From positions 520,404-582,403 of the forward strand of contig CAJNDS010000202.1 in assembly GCA_905221605.1 (NCBI GenBank): DNA of 62,000 nt, given 5' to 3'. The stretch comes from Symbiodinium natans (Eukaryota > Sar > Dinophyceae > Suessiales > Symbiodiniaceae). Every line of letters starts with the position of its first letter. Within the stretch, counting starts at the first letter, position 1. A program made the translations under genes and the position numbers. Positions 45,691 through 50,922 of the stretch are shown one piece after another. The notes beneath the pieces were generated by a model, which ran no database searches, was not told the origin of the DNA, and saw nothing but the letters and a program-made list of their open reading frames with translations.

Positions 45691-47117
45691 AGGGCCAAGT
45701 GGTCTGCGTTGGCAACACATTTGCGACCCAGGAGCCTGCCTGCCTTTAATGGGTACCTGCAACGAGGATCCTGAAAAAGAAAAGGCCCTCAACTGGCAGA
45801 CCTGGTGGTTTAGGGTTTAGGGTTTGCTTCTTTGGGCTCAGATATGAAGTTCTATAAGTAGTGGCACCTTATTGGGGCCCCATATTCTCCTCTCACCTAC
45901 CTCAAACAGGTCCCAGGCTCCCGTCGCGGTGGCCCTCCACGACGCGAACGGTGGCCCTGCCGCCTCCCAAACCCCACTTCAGAAGCCCTGCGTATGAAAA
46001 TCTGATAAGCCCAGTCAACCCGAAGCCGGTTTCGGGTTCATGGTCTCCAGGGTTGTACCCTACAAGCCCACTCAAAACCAACCAAAAATGAACTTTCCGA
46101 CTTGGGTGTGTCAGGGTTGTGGTCCACCTTCCAGGTCCCTGGGCAAGTTTTGTGGGGCTCTTGGCGGGTTTGGCTGAGGAGGGTGTGGGGGATGCGGGGG
46201 GGTTTGATGGCGAATTCAGGGTTGCCGAGCCTCCCCGCTGGTGGCCTGGCCCTGACAGATCCCGATTTTGGCGCGGCCTTTGAGGCAGTCTTGAGTTGGC
46301 GGCGTCCCAGTCCTGAGTTCAGGGTCTCTCTTGCGGCATTTTCAGCCGGAGACTGCGGAAGCTCATGTAGCTCTGTACTCCAAAAGGGGTATGTAGGGGG
46401 GGACATAAGGTCGCCGAATTGCCGAATTCCCTATCCAGAACTCGGTTAAGGTTTATGGTAGAGGCAGAGGGGTTCTAGGGCTTTAGGGATAAGGGTGTAG
46501 GGTTCAGGGATTCAGGGGTTCAGGTAGGGGGTACAAGAGGTGATGGATTGAAAGGGCTTCGGATAGACAAGGTTTCCAAGGAATAGCTGCCTCCAGAGGC
46601 GGTTGCAGGGTCGGGAGTAATAGAATCATGTACTGATTGAATCAGATAACAATATACTAGCATGTGAAATAAGATTTTACTAACATAATAATATAACAGT
46701 ATGACAAGATAACGACATAAGGCAATGATCTACTAATAGTCAAATGCTTTTGGGAGTCGGAAGGCTTCGTATTTCGTCATCCATTATCCTGACTCCGCAA
46801 ACGATGCCTCGCGGGAAGATCTGTGTGCTTTGCGGGAACTGTGCGCCCCCTAAACCCTAAACCCTAAACCCTAAACCCTAAACCCTAAACCCTAAACCCT
46901 AAACCCTAAACCCTAAACCCTAAATGCAAAGGACTTAGTCAAGCAAGGCCAAGTCTCCAGCAGCGTGGGCCACGACGTTTCGTGGGACAAAGGCGAAACC
47001 CGCCCAGCGCAGATCGGCCAGAGGCATAAAAAGCAGCACGGCGACCGCCATCAGAACCGCCACGCAGTGTGCAGACGATCTTCGCCTTGTGGATCGGACC
47101 AGCGAAGGGTTGATCAT
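18785..47117 (-). CDS. giant plastid-targeted helical-repeat (OPR/FASTK-RAP-like) gene
   Basis: More than 30 short minus-strand exons encode a ~37-40-residue repeat of two helices: helix A with the core QDLSNCLWAAANLQ...APE, helix B with the core VLxAVPALAxxIPxK. Similar W-containing repeats occur in OPR and RAP/FASTK-type organelle RNA-binding proteins, so a role in plastid RNA maturation is inferred. The 5' exon carries a signal peptide and an FVP motif, the bipartite plastid leader of peridinin dinoflagellates. From 27,792 down to 18,785 most exons join in phase 0 with no break; the borders near 21,543 and 22,609 are less certain. Upstream exons also carry DISDAKSAEALL, FNEFHVSAAL and MAKFQ modules typical of dinoflagellate RAP-like proteins. 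No terminal RAP domain is seen; the last exon ends in a TAG. That this is one gene rather than two neighbours is inference. Confidence 0.6.
19078..19188. repeat. MITE-like family A
   Basis: Ends conserved; centre expanded by a poly-G run. Confidence 0.8.
19302..19337 (-). CDS. exon AVPALAEQIPEK
   Basis: 36 nt, 12 codons, acceptor CTGAAG, GC donor (AAG|GCCGGG), phase 0. Completes the helix-B unit begun by VLK. Confidence 0.62.
19443..19505 (-). CDS. exon ELSNCLWAASILKYATPE...
   Basis: 63 nt, 21 codons, acceptor TCGCAG, ends VLK at AAG|GCC (GC donor). Its last 9 bases plus the first 3 intronic bases are repeated at the start of the next exon. Confidence 0.62.
19528..19750. repeat. two nested inverted repeats
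   Basis: Outer ACCCATATGGG copies, inner arm CAGACCCCTGGGAGGATCC...CTACTTTTTGG, and a second pair around GGTTGTCAAA. Confidence 0.65.
19752..19874. repeat. MITE-like family D
   Basis: GGGGGTTTCCGGTTTCCGAA ... TTTCGCAAACCCCCAT, with a G run. Confidence 0.7.
20289..20345 (-). CDS. exon VVPAISRQIPSRAEEFNSQ
   Basis: 57 nt, 19 codons, acceptor CCACAG, GC donor (CAG|GCGCGA), phase 0. Confidence 0.62.
20813..20875 (-). CDS. exon DLSISLWAAANLQAAVPE...
   Basis: 63 nt, 21 codons, acceptor TGGCAG, GT donor (GAG|GTGCGG), phase 0; ends VPEVLE. Confidence 0.62.
21263..21403 (-). CDS. exon VAEFNAQELSSCLW...NPQ
   Basis: 141 nt, 47 codons: helix A VAEFNAQELSSCLWAAANLQ and helix B VLEAVPALGAAVSA fused without the usual intron, ending EMNPQ at a GA donor (CAG|GAGCTG). 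Confidence 0.62.
21543..21593 (-). CDS. exon VLQIVDVLAKRALLAKE
   Basis: Helix-B exon after GCGGAG. The 3' border is uncertain by a few codons. Confidence 0.52.
22079..22147 (-). CDS. exon RMTPQHLAKCLWAAANLQ...
   Basis: 69 nt, 23 codons, helix A ending DSSPK, GT donor. Acceptor taken as CTCGAG to keep phase 0. Confidence 0.6.
22262..22353. repeat. MITE-like family D
   Basis: Right end CTATGTTCGTAAACCCCC; left end degenerate. Confidence 0.65.
22436..22553. repeat. MITE-like family E, degenerate
   Basis: Right arm GTAGGTAAAGAGGGTCCCAG; left arm drifted. Confidence 0.55.
22609..22650 (-). CDS. exon VLQAVPAMTGHVER
   Basis: Helix-B exon after TTGGCAG, 14 codons if the GTAGCT donor is used. Confidence 0.58.
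23284..23358 (-). CDS. exon VGNFSSQDLANCLWASAHL...
   Basis: 75 nt, 25 codons, helix A ending RAAAPQ, acceptor CTCCAG, GC donor (CAG|GCACGG), phase 0. Confidence 0.65.
24108..24152 (-). CDS. exon VLSAVEALAQGVPGQ
   Basis: 45 nt, 15 codons, helix B, acceptor GAGAG, GC donor (CAG|GCGGCC), phase 0. Confidence 0.65.
24176..24292. repeat. MITE-like family H
   Basis: CAACATACCCCAAACCCATA ... CTCAAGGGGTATGTTG. Confidence 0.7.
24311..24430. repeat. MITE-like family A, broken double copy
   Basis: Two left arms in direct orientation separated by TTTAGGG units; no right arm. Confidence 0.65.
24827..24901 (-). CDS. exon VGQMTPQSLASCLWAAARL...
   Basis: 75 nt, 25 codons, helix A ending GPAPQ, acceptor GAGAG, GC donor (CAG|GCGTGG), phase 0. 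Confidence 0.65.
25855..25899 (-). CDS. exon VLDTVGMLAAEIPHK
   Basis: 45 nt, 15 codons, helix B, acceptor GGGAG, GC donor (AAG|GCCACA), phase 0. Joins APE to VGQM. Confidence 0.62.
26196..26320. repeat. MITE-like family B
   Basis: Arms with C and A runs; right arm GGGTTCTTAAGCCATTAGTA. Confidence 0.65.
26613..26755 (+). repeat. 72-bp direct duplication
   Basis: Two adjacent copies beginning GTGGGCATTGTTCAAC and ending TTAGTCCGC with a few changes. Confidence 0.8.
27106..27159 (-). CDS. exon DVSNCLWAAARPQEKAPE
   Basis: 54 nt, 18 codons, helix A, acceptor CCGAG, GC donor (GAG|GCATGG), phase 0. Confidence 0.65.
27257..27354. repeat. MITE-like family A
   Basis: Complete, both arms near perfect. 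Lies in a repeat-gene intron. Confidence 0.85.
27727..27792 (-). CDS. exon VLPAAAALASQVRAK...
   Basis: 66 nt, 22 codons: VLPAAAALASQVRAK then AAELSAQ. Acceptor CGAAG, GC donor. Phase 0. Confidence 0.6.
27948..28050. repeat. single-copy inverted-repeat element
   Basis: GCTGGTTCTTAGTGGGGACT and inverted GCTGGCTCTTAGTAGGGAAT. Confidence 0.7.
28511..28561 (-). CDS. exon DLSSSLWAVATLAELSP
   Basis: Helix-A unit after GGCCGAG. The donor at the 3' end is not obvious. Confidence 0.5.
29037..29108 (-). CDS. exon GLAVAEVSALCGRLPRQ
   Basis: 72 nt, phase 0, acceptor TTCCAG, GA donor (CAG|GACGCT). Helix-B unit ending GMSAQ, which leads into DLSSSLW at 28,561. Confidence 0.5.
29425..29524. repeat. MITE-like family D with CCCTAAA insert
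   Basis: GGATCCTACTATTGGGTCTC ... GTTTTCATGAACCCCCAC. Confidence 0.6.
29935..30449 (-). CDS. RidA/YjgF/UK114-family protein, two exons
   Basis: Exon 1 30,449-30,342 (36 codons, ATG start, in-frame stop upstream) and exon 2 30,228-29,935 (97 codons plus TGA) give 133 residues, the usual RidA length. N-terminal YSPAVACGPFLYVAGQ matches the family start; then FEKVFALCREAGF, LVEVKTFHVDM and FFKVKKEFFPA follow the conserved order. RidA proteins hydrolyse reactive enamines/imines in the cytosol or organelles as trimers.  The site of the substrate-binding Arg (Arg105 in E. coli, in PAR) reads PAF, so imine deaminase activity is doubtful. The gene sits inside an intron of the large repeat gene, same strand. 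No targeting leader is visible. Confidence 0.85.
30229..30341 (-). repeat. family D introner forming the RidA intron
   Basis: 113-bp phase-0 intron. Ends: CAG|GTGGGGGGTGTACGAAGATG and CATAAACCCTCAG|GTAGG. It is a complete family D inverted-repeat element (compare 14,365, 31,648 and 41,975). CAGGT occurs at both ends and could be the target duplication that became the splice sites. Confidence 0.75.
30680..30815 (+). repeat. TA-rich microsatellite
   Basis: (AT)n and (AAAT)n tracts; smaller ones at 25,362, 26,513, 29,247, 34,755 and 42,069. Confidence 0.8.
30897..30956 (-). CDS. exon MGPRDLAMGLWSAAKLRTPE
   Basis: Helix-A unit of 20 codons after CTGCAG. The next helix-B exon is 1.8 kb away at 29,108; the RidA gene lies between them. 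Confidence 0.5.
31286..31395. repeat. MITE-like family C, left part
   Basis: CTTGGAGGTTCATGGAAACT; right arm replaced. Confidence 0.6.
31412..31485 (-). CDS. exon SVPSVLEALPALSARLASQ
   Basis: Helix-B unit VPSVLEALPALSARLASQ then ANEAS; good match to VLxAVPALxAxxxxx. Confidence 0.5.
31647..31738. repeat. MITE-like family D
   Basis: GTTTACGAAAATAGGGACCC ... AGGTACCCCCTACTAC. Confidence 0.75.
32036..32105 (-). CDS. possible exon ETLLPKM...VPTTFKSLSP
   Basis: The minus frame reads ETLLPKMGSDDSKVPTTFKS, resembling a helix-B unit (VL-x-x-VPA-x-x-x-x-VP). Divergent; borders not fixed. Confidence 0.3.
32127..32200. repeat. MITE-like family G, left part
   Basis: GGGGCCTGAATAGTTAGAAT then a G run; right arm replaced by CCCTAAA. 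Confidence 0.6.
32768..32815 (-). CDS. exon EEELTNSLWAIANLQ
   Basis: Helix-A unit EEELTNSLWAIANLQ ending at CTGCAG|GCCTGT (GC donor). Follows ...FNPQ. Confidence 0.55.
32850..32967. repeat. MITE-like family B
   Basis: Right arm GGTTCTTAAGCAAATAGTAG intact; left arm shortened. Confidence 0.7.
33228..33320. repeat. MITE-like family E
   Basis: ACCTGGGACTCTCTTCACCT ... AGAGCCCCAGGTA. Confidence 0.8.
33447..33571. repeat. MITE-like family G
   Basis: GGGGCCTGAATAACTAGAAT ... AATTAATCATTACGACCCC. Confidence 0.75.
33685..33757 (-). CDS. exon LSVLDAVPSIVEGTVRKAA
   Basis: Helix-B unit SVLDAVPSIVEGTVRKA then LFNPQ, ending at CAG|GCAGGA (GC donor). Confidence 0.55.
33915..33990 (-). CDS. exon MAPQHLSNCLWAAANLQE, apparent +1 frameshift
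   Basis: Helix-A unit MAPQHLSNCLWAAANLQE. One base later the frame must shift by one to read TVEATE before the GT donor. Either the assembly has an extra base or this exon is damaged. Confidence 0.5.
34626..34673 (-). CDS. exon VLQIVPAMAERIPFTA
   Basis: 48-nt helix-B exon, phase 0, acceptor CTAGAG, GC donor GCAAGC. Follows ...TVPE in frame. Confidence 0.55.
34929..34975 (-). CDS. exon LWAVAKLKDTVPE
   Basis: Helix-A tail LWAVAKLKDTVPE ending at a GC donor (GAG|GCTGGG). The 5' side is unclear. Confidence 0.45.
35178..35226 (-). CDS. exon MIPQDLSNCLWA
   Basis: Helix-A unit after CTCCTAG: GMIPQDLSNCLWAEG. The usual tail to APE is missing, so it may be truncated or dead. Confidence 0.45.
35232..35385 (+). 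repeat. TTTAGGG array
   Basis: About 21 heptamers next to the QDLSNCLW exon at 35,226; in the minus reading it ends 6-10 bases before the acceptor. Confidence 0.9.
35823..35926. repeat. single-copy palindromic element
   Basis: GAGCCCAATATTGCTTAATT and its inverted copy; nearly a perfect ~50-bp-arm hairpin around GGATCC. Confidence 0.8.
36279..36374 (-). CDS. exon ELSNSLWAAAHLH...PSLAARIPD
   Basis: A complete repeat without the usual internal intron: ELSNSLWAAAHLHAAAPAVL then RAVPSLAARIPD. 96 nt, phase 0, GC donor. Confidence 0.6.
36610..36630 (-). CDS. 21-nt micro-exon VAEFNLQ
   Basis: The frame VAEFNLQ links VPSK to ELSNSLW in phase 0. Its donor would be GA (CAG|GAGCTTTCC), and the next exon begins with the same sequence (AAG|GAGCTCTCC). 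Confidence 0.45.
36672..36778 (+). repeat. TTTAGGG array
   Basis: About 15 heptamers between two repeat-gene exons. Confidence 0.9.
36885..36990. repeat. MITE-like family D
   Basis: GCTTACGAAAACAAGGGACC ... complete. Confidence 0.7.
37057..37101 (-). CDS. exon VAQTAPALAKQVPSK
   Basis: A 45-nt helix-B exon, exactly 15 codons, phase 0 on both sides, GAG acceptor and GT donor. Confidence 0.55.
37288..37341 (-). CDS. exon VPQGLSNCLWAAAKI
   Basis: Helix-A unit: VPQGLSNCLWAAAKIPG. Acceptor CCGCAG or earlier; a GC donor (CAG|GCC) is possible. Confidence 0.55.
37862..39465 (+). repeat. three ~115-bp dispersed copies flanking a minisatellite
   Basis: TGAGGGGGACCCCAGGATCG ... ACCGAGC at 37,862-37,976, 39,058-39,172 and 39,347-39,462. 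Confidence 0.85.
37985..38970 (+). repeat. minisatellite, ~17 units of ~54-57 bp
   Basis: Unit: CCCTAAACCCTGACCCCCTT then CGTGGGCAAATGG, a T run, CCACCC and a G run. Units vary mostly in homopolymer length. Long frames read through it on both strands and are not genes. Confidence 0.92.
39767..39922. repeat. MITE-like family C
   Basis: CTACTTGGAGGTTCATGGCA ... complete, arms near perfect. Confidence 0.85.
40071..40172 (-). repeat. CCCTAAA array
   Basis: About 14 heptamers. Confidence 0.9.
40543..40640 (-). CDS. exon VLHEDVGVALLGLLPKM
   Basis: Starts after CCCAG at 40,641, phase 0, with VLHEDVGVALLGLLPKMVAA then VQDKAQKEWGF. A helix-B type unit. Its 3' edge is repeated beyond a TTTAGGG array at 40,438-40,456. 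Confidence 0.5.
40821..40849 (-). CDS. micro-exon AKKFEESPQ (weak)
   Basis: After TTGGCAG the frame reads AKKFEESPQ; it would bridge FWALAV to VLHEDV. Very short, so weak. Confidence 0.25.
41038..41135. repeat. MITE-like family E
   Basis: ACCTGGAACTCTCTTTAACT ... TTGAGCCCCAGGTA. Confidence 0.8.
41556..41622 (-). CDS. exon PPRNVANIFWALAV
   Basis: The frame reads LLPEDALPPRNVANIFWALA, a clear W-repeat helix (N-x-x-W-A-L-A). Other frames of this stretch are also open but lack the motif. Confidence 0.5.
41658..41800. repeat. MITE-like family F, divergent
   Basis: TATGGTACACCATACAAACC core with AAGGGCCCATACTTCAGA. Confidence 0.5.
41891..41932 (-). CDS. exon RLASRVATMVEQDC
   Basis: A short exon after GAAGCAGG; it continues VWQR with LASRVATMVEQDC. 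Helical, amphipathic. Confidence 0.42.
41974..42065. repeat. MITE-like family D
   Basis: GGGGGTTTACGAAAATACGG ... AGGGGTACCCCGAATAT. Confidence 0.75.
42533..42605 (-). CDS. exon KMAKFQKNGQLW
   Basis: The frame reads KMAKFQKNGQLWSKDASSP then VWQR, continuing the ALRR module. Borders are approximate. Confidence 0.45.
43172..43222 (-). CDS. exon PGFNEFHVSAALRR
   Basis: The frame after CCAG reads PGFNEFHVSAALRRGA. It follows the LLGFLD module as expected ('fn-x-h-x-s-A-A'). Confidence 0.5.
43411..43532. repeat. MITE-like family C
   Basis: Complete, ~120 bp. Confidence 0.8.
43577..43652. repeat. MITE-like family E, right part
   Basis: Ends CTGTAGGTAAAGAGGGTCCC AGGTA. Confidence 0.6.
43740..43875. 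repeat. MITE-like family C
   Basis: TACTTGGAGGTTCATGGTAT ... complete. Confidence 0.85.
44127..44214. repeat. MITE-like family B, partial
   Basis: Left arm CTACTATTTGCTTCAAAACG; right arm truncated at a CCCTAAA block. Confidence 0.65.
44322..44401 (-). CDS. exon LTSDISDAKSAEALLGFLD
   Basis: After a polypyrimidine tract and CTCCAG acceptor the frame reads GALNPRHLTSDISDAKSAEA then LLGFLD. 'I-x-x-A-K-x-x-x-E-L-L' starts the conserved region of dinoflagellate RAP/OPR-like proteins. The acceptor region is amplified seven-fold just upstream (44,401-44,896). Confidence 0.5.
44401..44896 (-). repeat. seven-fold repeat of a splice-acceptor-like segment
   Basis: Starts at 44,398, 44,465, 44,551, 44,626, 44,703, 44,786 and 44,863. 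On the minus strand each unit reads CCTTCTTTCCTGGGCC then AGACTCCAGCTGGTGA: a polypyrimidine run plus CAG, with TTTAGGG-type filler. The last unit is the acceptor of the exon at 44,401. Confidence 0.8.
44900..46150. other. no exon fixed
   Basis: TTTAGGG variants (GGGCTTTATA units at 44,990-45,045), the poly-A run and unique sequence. Confidence 0.4.
45618..45689 (+). repeat. 72-base poly-A
   Basis: Uninterrupted A run. No gene or 3'-end features precede it on the plus strand that I can recognise. Confidence 0.95.
46160..46400 (-). CDS. possible N-terminal linker exon
   Basis: A minus frame reads LPQSPAENAARETLNSG then RRQLKTASKAAPKSGSV, rich in A/R/K/S. It lies between the leader exon and the first folded module, where transit-peptide or linker sequence is expected. 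Opposite frames are open too; no splice phase was proven. Confidence 0.25.
46851..46924 (-). repeat. CCCTAAA array after the leader exon
   Basis: About 10 heptamers within the first intron of the repeat gene, 10 bases from the leader frame's stop. Confidence 0.85.
46935..47117 (-). CDS. leader exon with signal peptide and FVP motif
   Basis: ATG at 47,117. An Arg-rich N-terminus (RSTRRRSS) is followed by a hydrophobic core at residues ~18-34 (VAVLMAVAVLLFMPLA) and AFVPR at 42-46. This is the arrangement of dinoflagellate plastid-targeting leaders: signal peptide, then an FVAP-like motif, then a transit peptide. The exon 3' end lies somewhere before the TAA at 46,937. An alternative frame shifted by four bases is open too but has no leader features. 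Confidence 0.5.
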   Translation of the reverse strand: MINPSLVRSTRRRSSAHCVAVLMAVAVLLFMPLADLRWAGFAFVPRNVVAHAAGDLALLD

Positions 47118-47119
47118 TC

Positions 47120-48090
47120 ATGGGCTTTGGATCCCTAGACCCTAAACCCTAGGCCCTAAACCCTAAACCCTTTTTTGCGCGACCATTCCCCCGAAACCTA
47201 GATCTCAAATCGCTTCACTCCCCAAGAAACCAGAACAAGAACCTTACGCAGGAAGACACCTCCCTTTAACCCCAGAAAAGCCCCTAAACCCCAAAAGAAC
47301 CTTAAGCCCCCAACCCCCCCCCCCCCCCCCCCCCCCAAAACCCTAAACCCTAACCCTAAACCCTAAACCCTAAACCCATGATTCTCGCAGCAAAGCGGCC
47401 GCTTACTCGGAGGCGCTGACAGCCCCATGGTGTGCAGGAAGGGACGTTTTGTGTTGTGGCTTTAGGGTTTAGGGTTTAGGGTTTAGAATTTTAGGGGCTT
47501 GAGTCAGGGCTGAGGAAGTGCTGCCGTCCCTGGCCTAAACCAATTGTTGAAGGTTTAGGGTTTATGGTCTAGGGTCTAGGGTTTAGGGTTTTTGGGCTCC
47601 TAAAACCCTTTTTGAGCCGAGTCTTGGACAAGCGTGCCCCTCCTGTGACACGTGCTGCCGAGCCGCTTTTGGGGTTTAGGGTGAAAGGCTTCGAATTTAA
47701 CTTAGGGTTAAATAGCGGGCCCAAAAAAATTAAAAAATTATCGCCCTCAACCCATGAGCCATAAACCCTTATTACTTGTAGGGATCTAAGTTCAAGGGTT
47801 CCTTCTCAGTATAATTGTATACGGGGTGGTGCTGTTCAAGTACCACTTTGCGGTGCTGCAGAAGTACCGGCAAAACTAGGCCCTGGATCTTGAACCCCTA
47901 AGCCCCTAATAAGCCCTACAATCTTATAAGTTTGGATTATATACGTGGCAGTGCTGCTGAAGTACTGCGGAATGGTGCTGCAGAAGTACCAACCTAGGAC
48001 TATAGATAGTAGGCTAGAAGGCCGCAAGAGGGTTTTGAGCTTAGGAATGTGAAGGAGTAATGCAAACGAGCTGCTACTGTTGCAGTGAAA
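47120..48090. other. upstream of the leader exon, no gene
   Basis: CCCTAAA blocks, a C run at 47,318 and, at 47,820-48,000, a twice-repeated GGTGCTGCAGAAGTACC motif. No promoter element recognised. Confidence 0.4.
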
Positions 48091-49230
48091 TTTGTAGGGT
48101 TTATGAGGTTGTTCCCGAATCTGACTGCTCTGCGAAATAATTTAGGGTTTAAGTTTCTTCCCAAATATGACTGCTCTGCGAAATGATTTGGGGTTTAGGG
48201 TTGTCAGGGTTTAGGGTTTATGGTTGAGGGATTTTAGGGTTAGGGTTTAGGGATTGCAGGGTTTCAGGTTGTTCCCAAACTGCTCTGCGAAATGATCTAA
48301 GGTTTAGGATTTAGGGTTTGAAGTTTAAGGCTGCAGAGATCGGGGGGCTTAACTGTCTACTTCTGGAGGGCTGCGGGCGGCGGGGGGGGGGGGGGGTTGA
48401 AGTTTAAGGCTGCAGAGATCTGGGAACCTTAACTGTTCGCTTCCGGAAGGCTGGGGGGGGGGGGGATCTGGGGGCCTTAACTGTTTGCCTCTGGTTGGCT
48501 TGGGTCTGACGGGGGCTCAGGGGGGGGGTTTGGGAGCTTAGGGGGCTTAGGGGGTTTCGGGGGCGTCGAGGGCTTTAGGGTTTACGGCTGTTCCCAAATC
48601 TGACTGCTCTGTTTCAGGGTTTAGGGTTTAGGGAGGGTTTATAAGGCTGTTCCCAATCTGACTGCTCTGCGAAATGATTTAGGGTTTAGGGCTTTATAAG
48701 GTTGTTCCCAAATCTGACTGCTCTGCGAGATGATTTAGGGTTTAGGGATGTCAGGGTTTAGGGTTTAGGGATTTTAGGGATGTTGGGGTTTACAGGGTTG
48801 TTCCCAAATCTAAGGTTTAGGGTTTAAGGTTTCGGGTTCTAGGGTTTAGGGAGTTTAGGGTTTGGTGGGCTTAGGGGGCTTTGGGGGCTTCGGGGGCTTT
48901 GGGGGCGTCCTGGGTGTTAGGGTTTAAGGTTGTTTCCAAATCTGACTGCTCTGCGAAATGATTTAGGCTTAGGGATTTCAGGGTTTCAGGTTTAGGGATT
49001 TTCGGGTCGTTCCCAAGTCTGACTGTTCTGTGAGGAAATTTAAGGTTTCGGGATTTCAGGGTTTTGTAAGGCTGTTCCCAAATCTGACTGCCCTGCGAAA
49101 TGATTTCGGGTTTAAGTTTCTTCCCAAATCTGACTGCTCTGCAAAATGATTTAGGGTTTAGGGATGTCAGGGTTTAGGGTTTAGGGTTAGGGTTTAAAGT
49201 CGTTCCAAAACTGCTCTGCGAAATGATTTA
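48090..49230 (+). repeat. dispersed ~45-bp repeat, ~12 copies
   Basis: Core TTCCCAAATCTGACTGCTCT then GCGAAATGATTTAGGG, spaced irregularly by TTTAGGG blocks. Two more copies at 50,500-50,620. Confidence 0.85.
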
Positions 49231-49254
49231 AGGTTTAAGGGTTTTAGGGTTTAG

Positions 49255-49510
49255 GGTTTAGAGTTTGAAGGTTGACTGTTTGCTTCTGGAGGGCTGGGGG
49301 GGGTTGGGGTTGAAGTGTAAGGCTGCAAAGATCTGGGGGCCTCAACTGTTCGCTTCCGGAGGGCTAGGGGGGTGGGGGTTTGAAGTTTAAAGCTGCAGAG
49401 ATCTGAGGGCCTTAGCTGTTTGCTTCTGGGGGCTGGTCACGGGGGGGGGAGTTGAAGTTTAAGGCTGCAGAGATCTGGGGGCCTTAACTGTTTGCTTCCG
49501 GAAGGCTGGG
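49255..49510 (+). repeat. tandem ~60-75-bp repeat
   Basis: GAAGTTTAAGGCTGCAGAGA then TCTGGGGGCCTTAACTGTTT and GCTTCCGGAGGGCTGG; related copies at 48,320-48,500. Confidence 0.8.
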
Positions 49511-49589
49511 GGGTCAAACAAGCCCAAAGAAGGGACACCAAAATAGAGGCCGAGCTTTGCTTGTCCGACAAGGCCTAAAAGAAAGCGCA

Positions 49590-49815
49590 GCCCCCCCTCA
49601 TTTGCAAACGCAATGCACGCATCATGGGTTTGGCAAACTTGCGGCTTAAAAAAAGCGGGGGGGGGGTTCGGGCGGGGGGGTGCAGCCCCCCCACTTGCAA
49701 GCACAATGCTCGCATCACGTGGGTTCATATGCTTTGAAGCAAACTAGACCGGCTTGAAAAACAAGCGGGGGGCCCCCCCCACTTGCAAACACAATGTTCG
49801 CATCATGGGTTGGGG
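49590..49815 (+). repeat. three copies of a ~35-bp motif
   Basis: CACTTGCAAACACAATG then CGCATCATGGGTT, spaced ~90 bp. Confidence 0.75.
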
Positions 49816-50235
49816 GGGGGCCATCCTTGGCATTTTCCAGCGGTTTAGGTTTGGGTTTAGGGTGAACGGTTTAGGGTTCCGGGTTTAGGTTTTGGTTTCC
49901 CATGGTTCTGCTGGTGGCCTCTGCCCGTGGTCGTCCCGGGTCCGTCCCTGGGGGAGGGGCTTTTTTTGGTTCCGTAGCCGAGGGGGCTTTCGCTTTTTGT
50001 TCCGTAACCGCCCCGGCCCGCTCACTCACTGCACTGCTGGTGCCCTCTGCCCGTGGTCCTCGTTGGGTCCCTGGGGCGCGTTTGTTTTTTGCCGTTGCAT
50101 AGCCTTCCTCCCCTCCCGGTCCCAGTCCCGGGTACGTCCCGATGCGACATAGCAAAAGAAAATACGGGTGGCAGTTTAGCCAAAAACACGCGCCGCCATA
50201 AGGTACCTCTAATTTCGGAAACCACTGAAAAAAGG

Positions 50236-50326
50236 GCCTCAATAATTAGAATAGGGTTTTGGGGGGTGATCGCAGTAGAATTTCAGAGGGACTATAAGGG
50301 AAGACTCTTAGTAATTTATTCCGACC
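50236..50326. repeat. MITE-like family G
   Basis: GGGCCTCAATAATTAGAATA ... TAGTAATTTATTCCGACCCC. Confidence 0.75.
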
Positions 50327-50922
50327 CCAAAACCACCAGGCTACAGAGCTGAACATAATCATTTTGTTTTCGCCGGCGCGCATTCACCGTTCAGCTTTTG
50401 ACACCCAAGGAGGGTTTGACGGGGGCTCAGGGGGCGGTTTGAGAGCTTCGCGGGCTGAGGGCGCTGGGGGGCGGGGGGGGCTTAGGGGGTTTCGGGGCTT
50501 AAAGTTGTTCCCAAACCTGACTGCTCTGCAAATTGATTTAGGGTTAGGGATTTCAGGGTTTACGGTGTAGGGATTTTAGGGCTTATAAGTAATCGGACTG
50601 CTCTGCGAAATGATTTAGGGTTTAGGGATTTTAGGGTTTAGGCCCAAAAAGCAAGGATGCTAGTTAAGCACGCTCGGTCCCCAAAAAGCGGTGCTAGTTA
50701 AACATGGAACAGTGGTCTGCTTCAGTGAGTGAGTTAACTTTTTAAACCCCAGGCTTAGACTTGTGCTCGACAGGAACCTTGAAGAGCTGCTCTATTTTTT
50801 TAAAGCCTTGCAACCCCAACGTTTCTCCAAATCGAATCGGTCCCTGAAAAAGCACTTTTTCCCTCTGCGAGACCTGCTTTTTCAGAGACCGTTTCAAAAG
50901 TTAGGCGAACCGGGCTTTGTCA

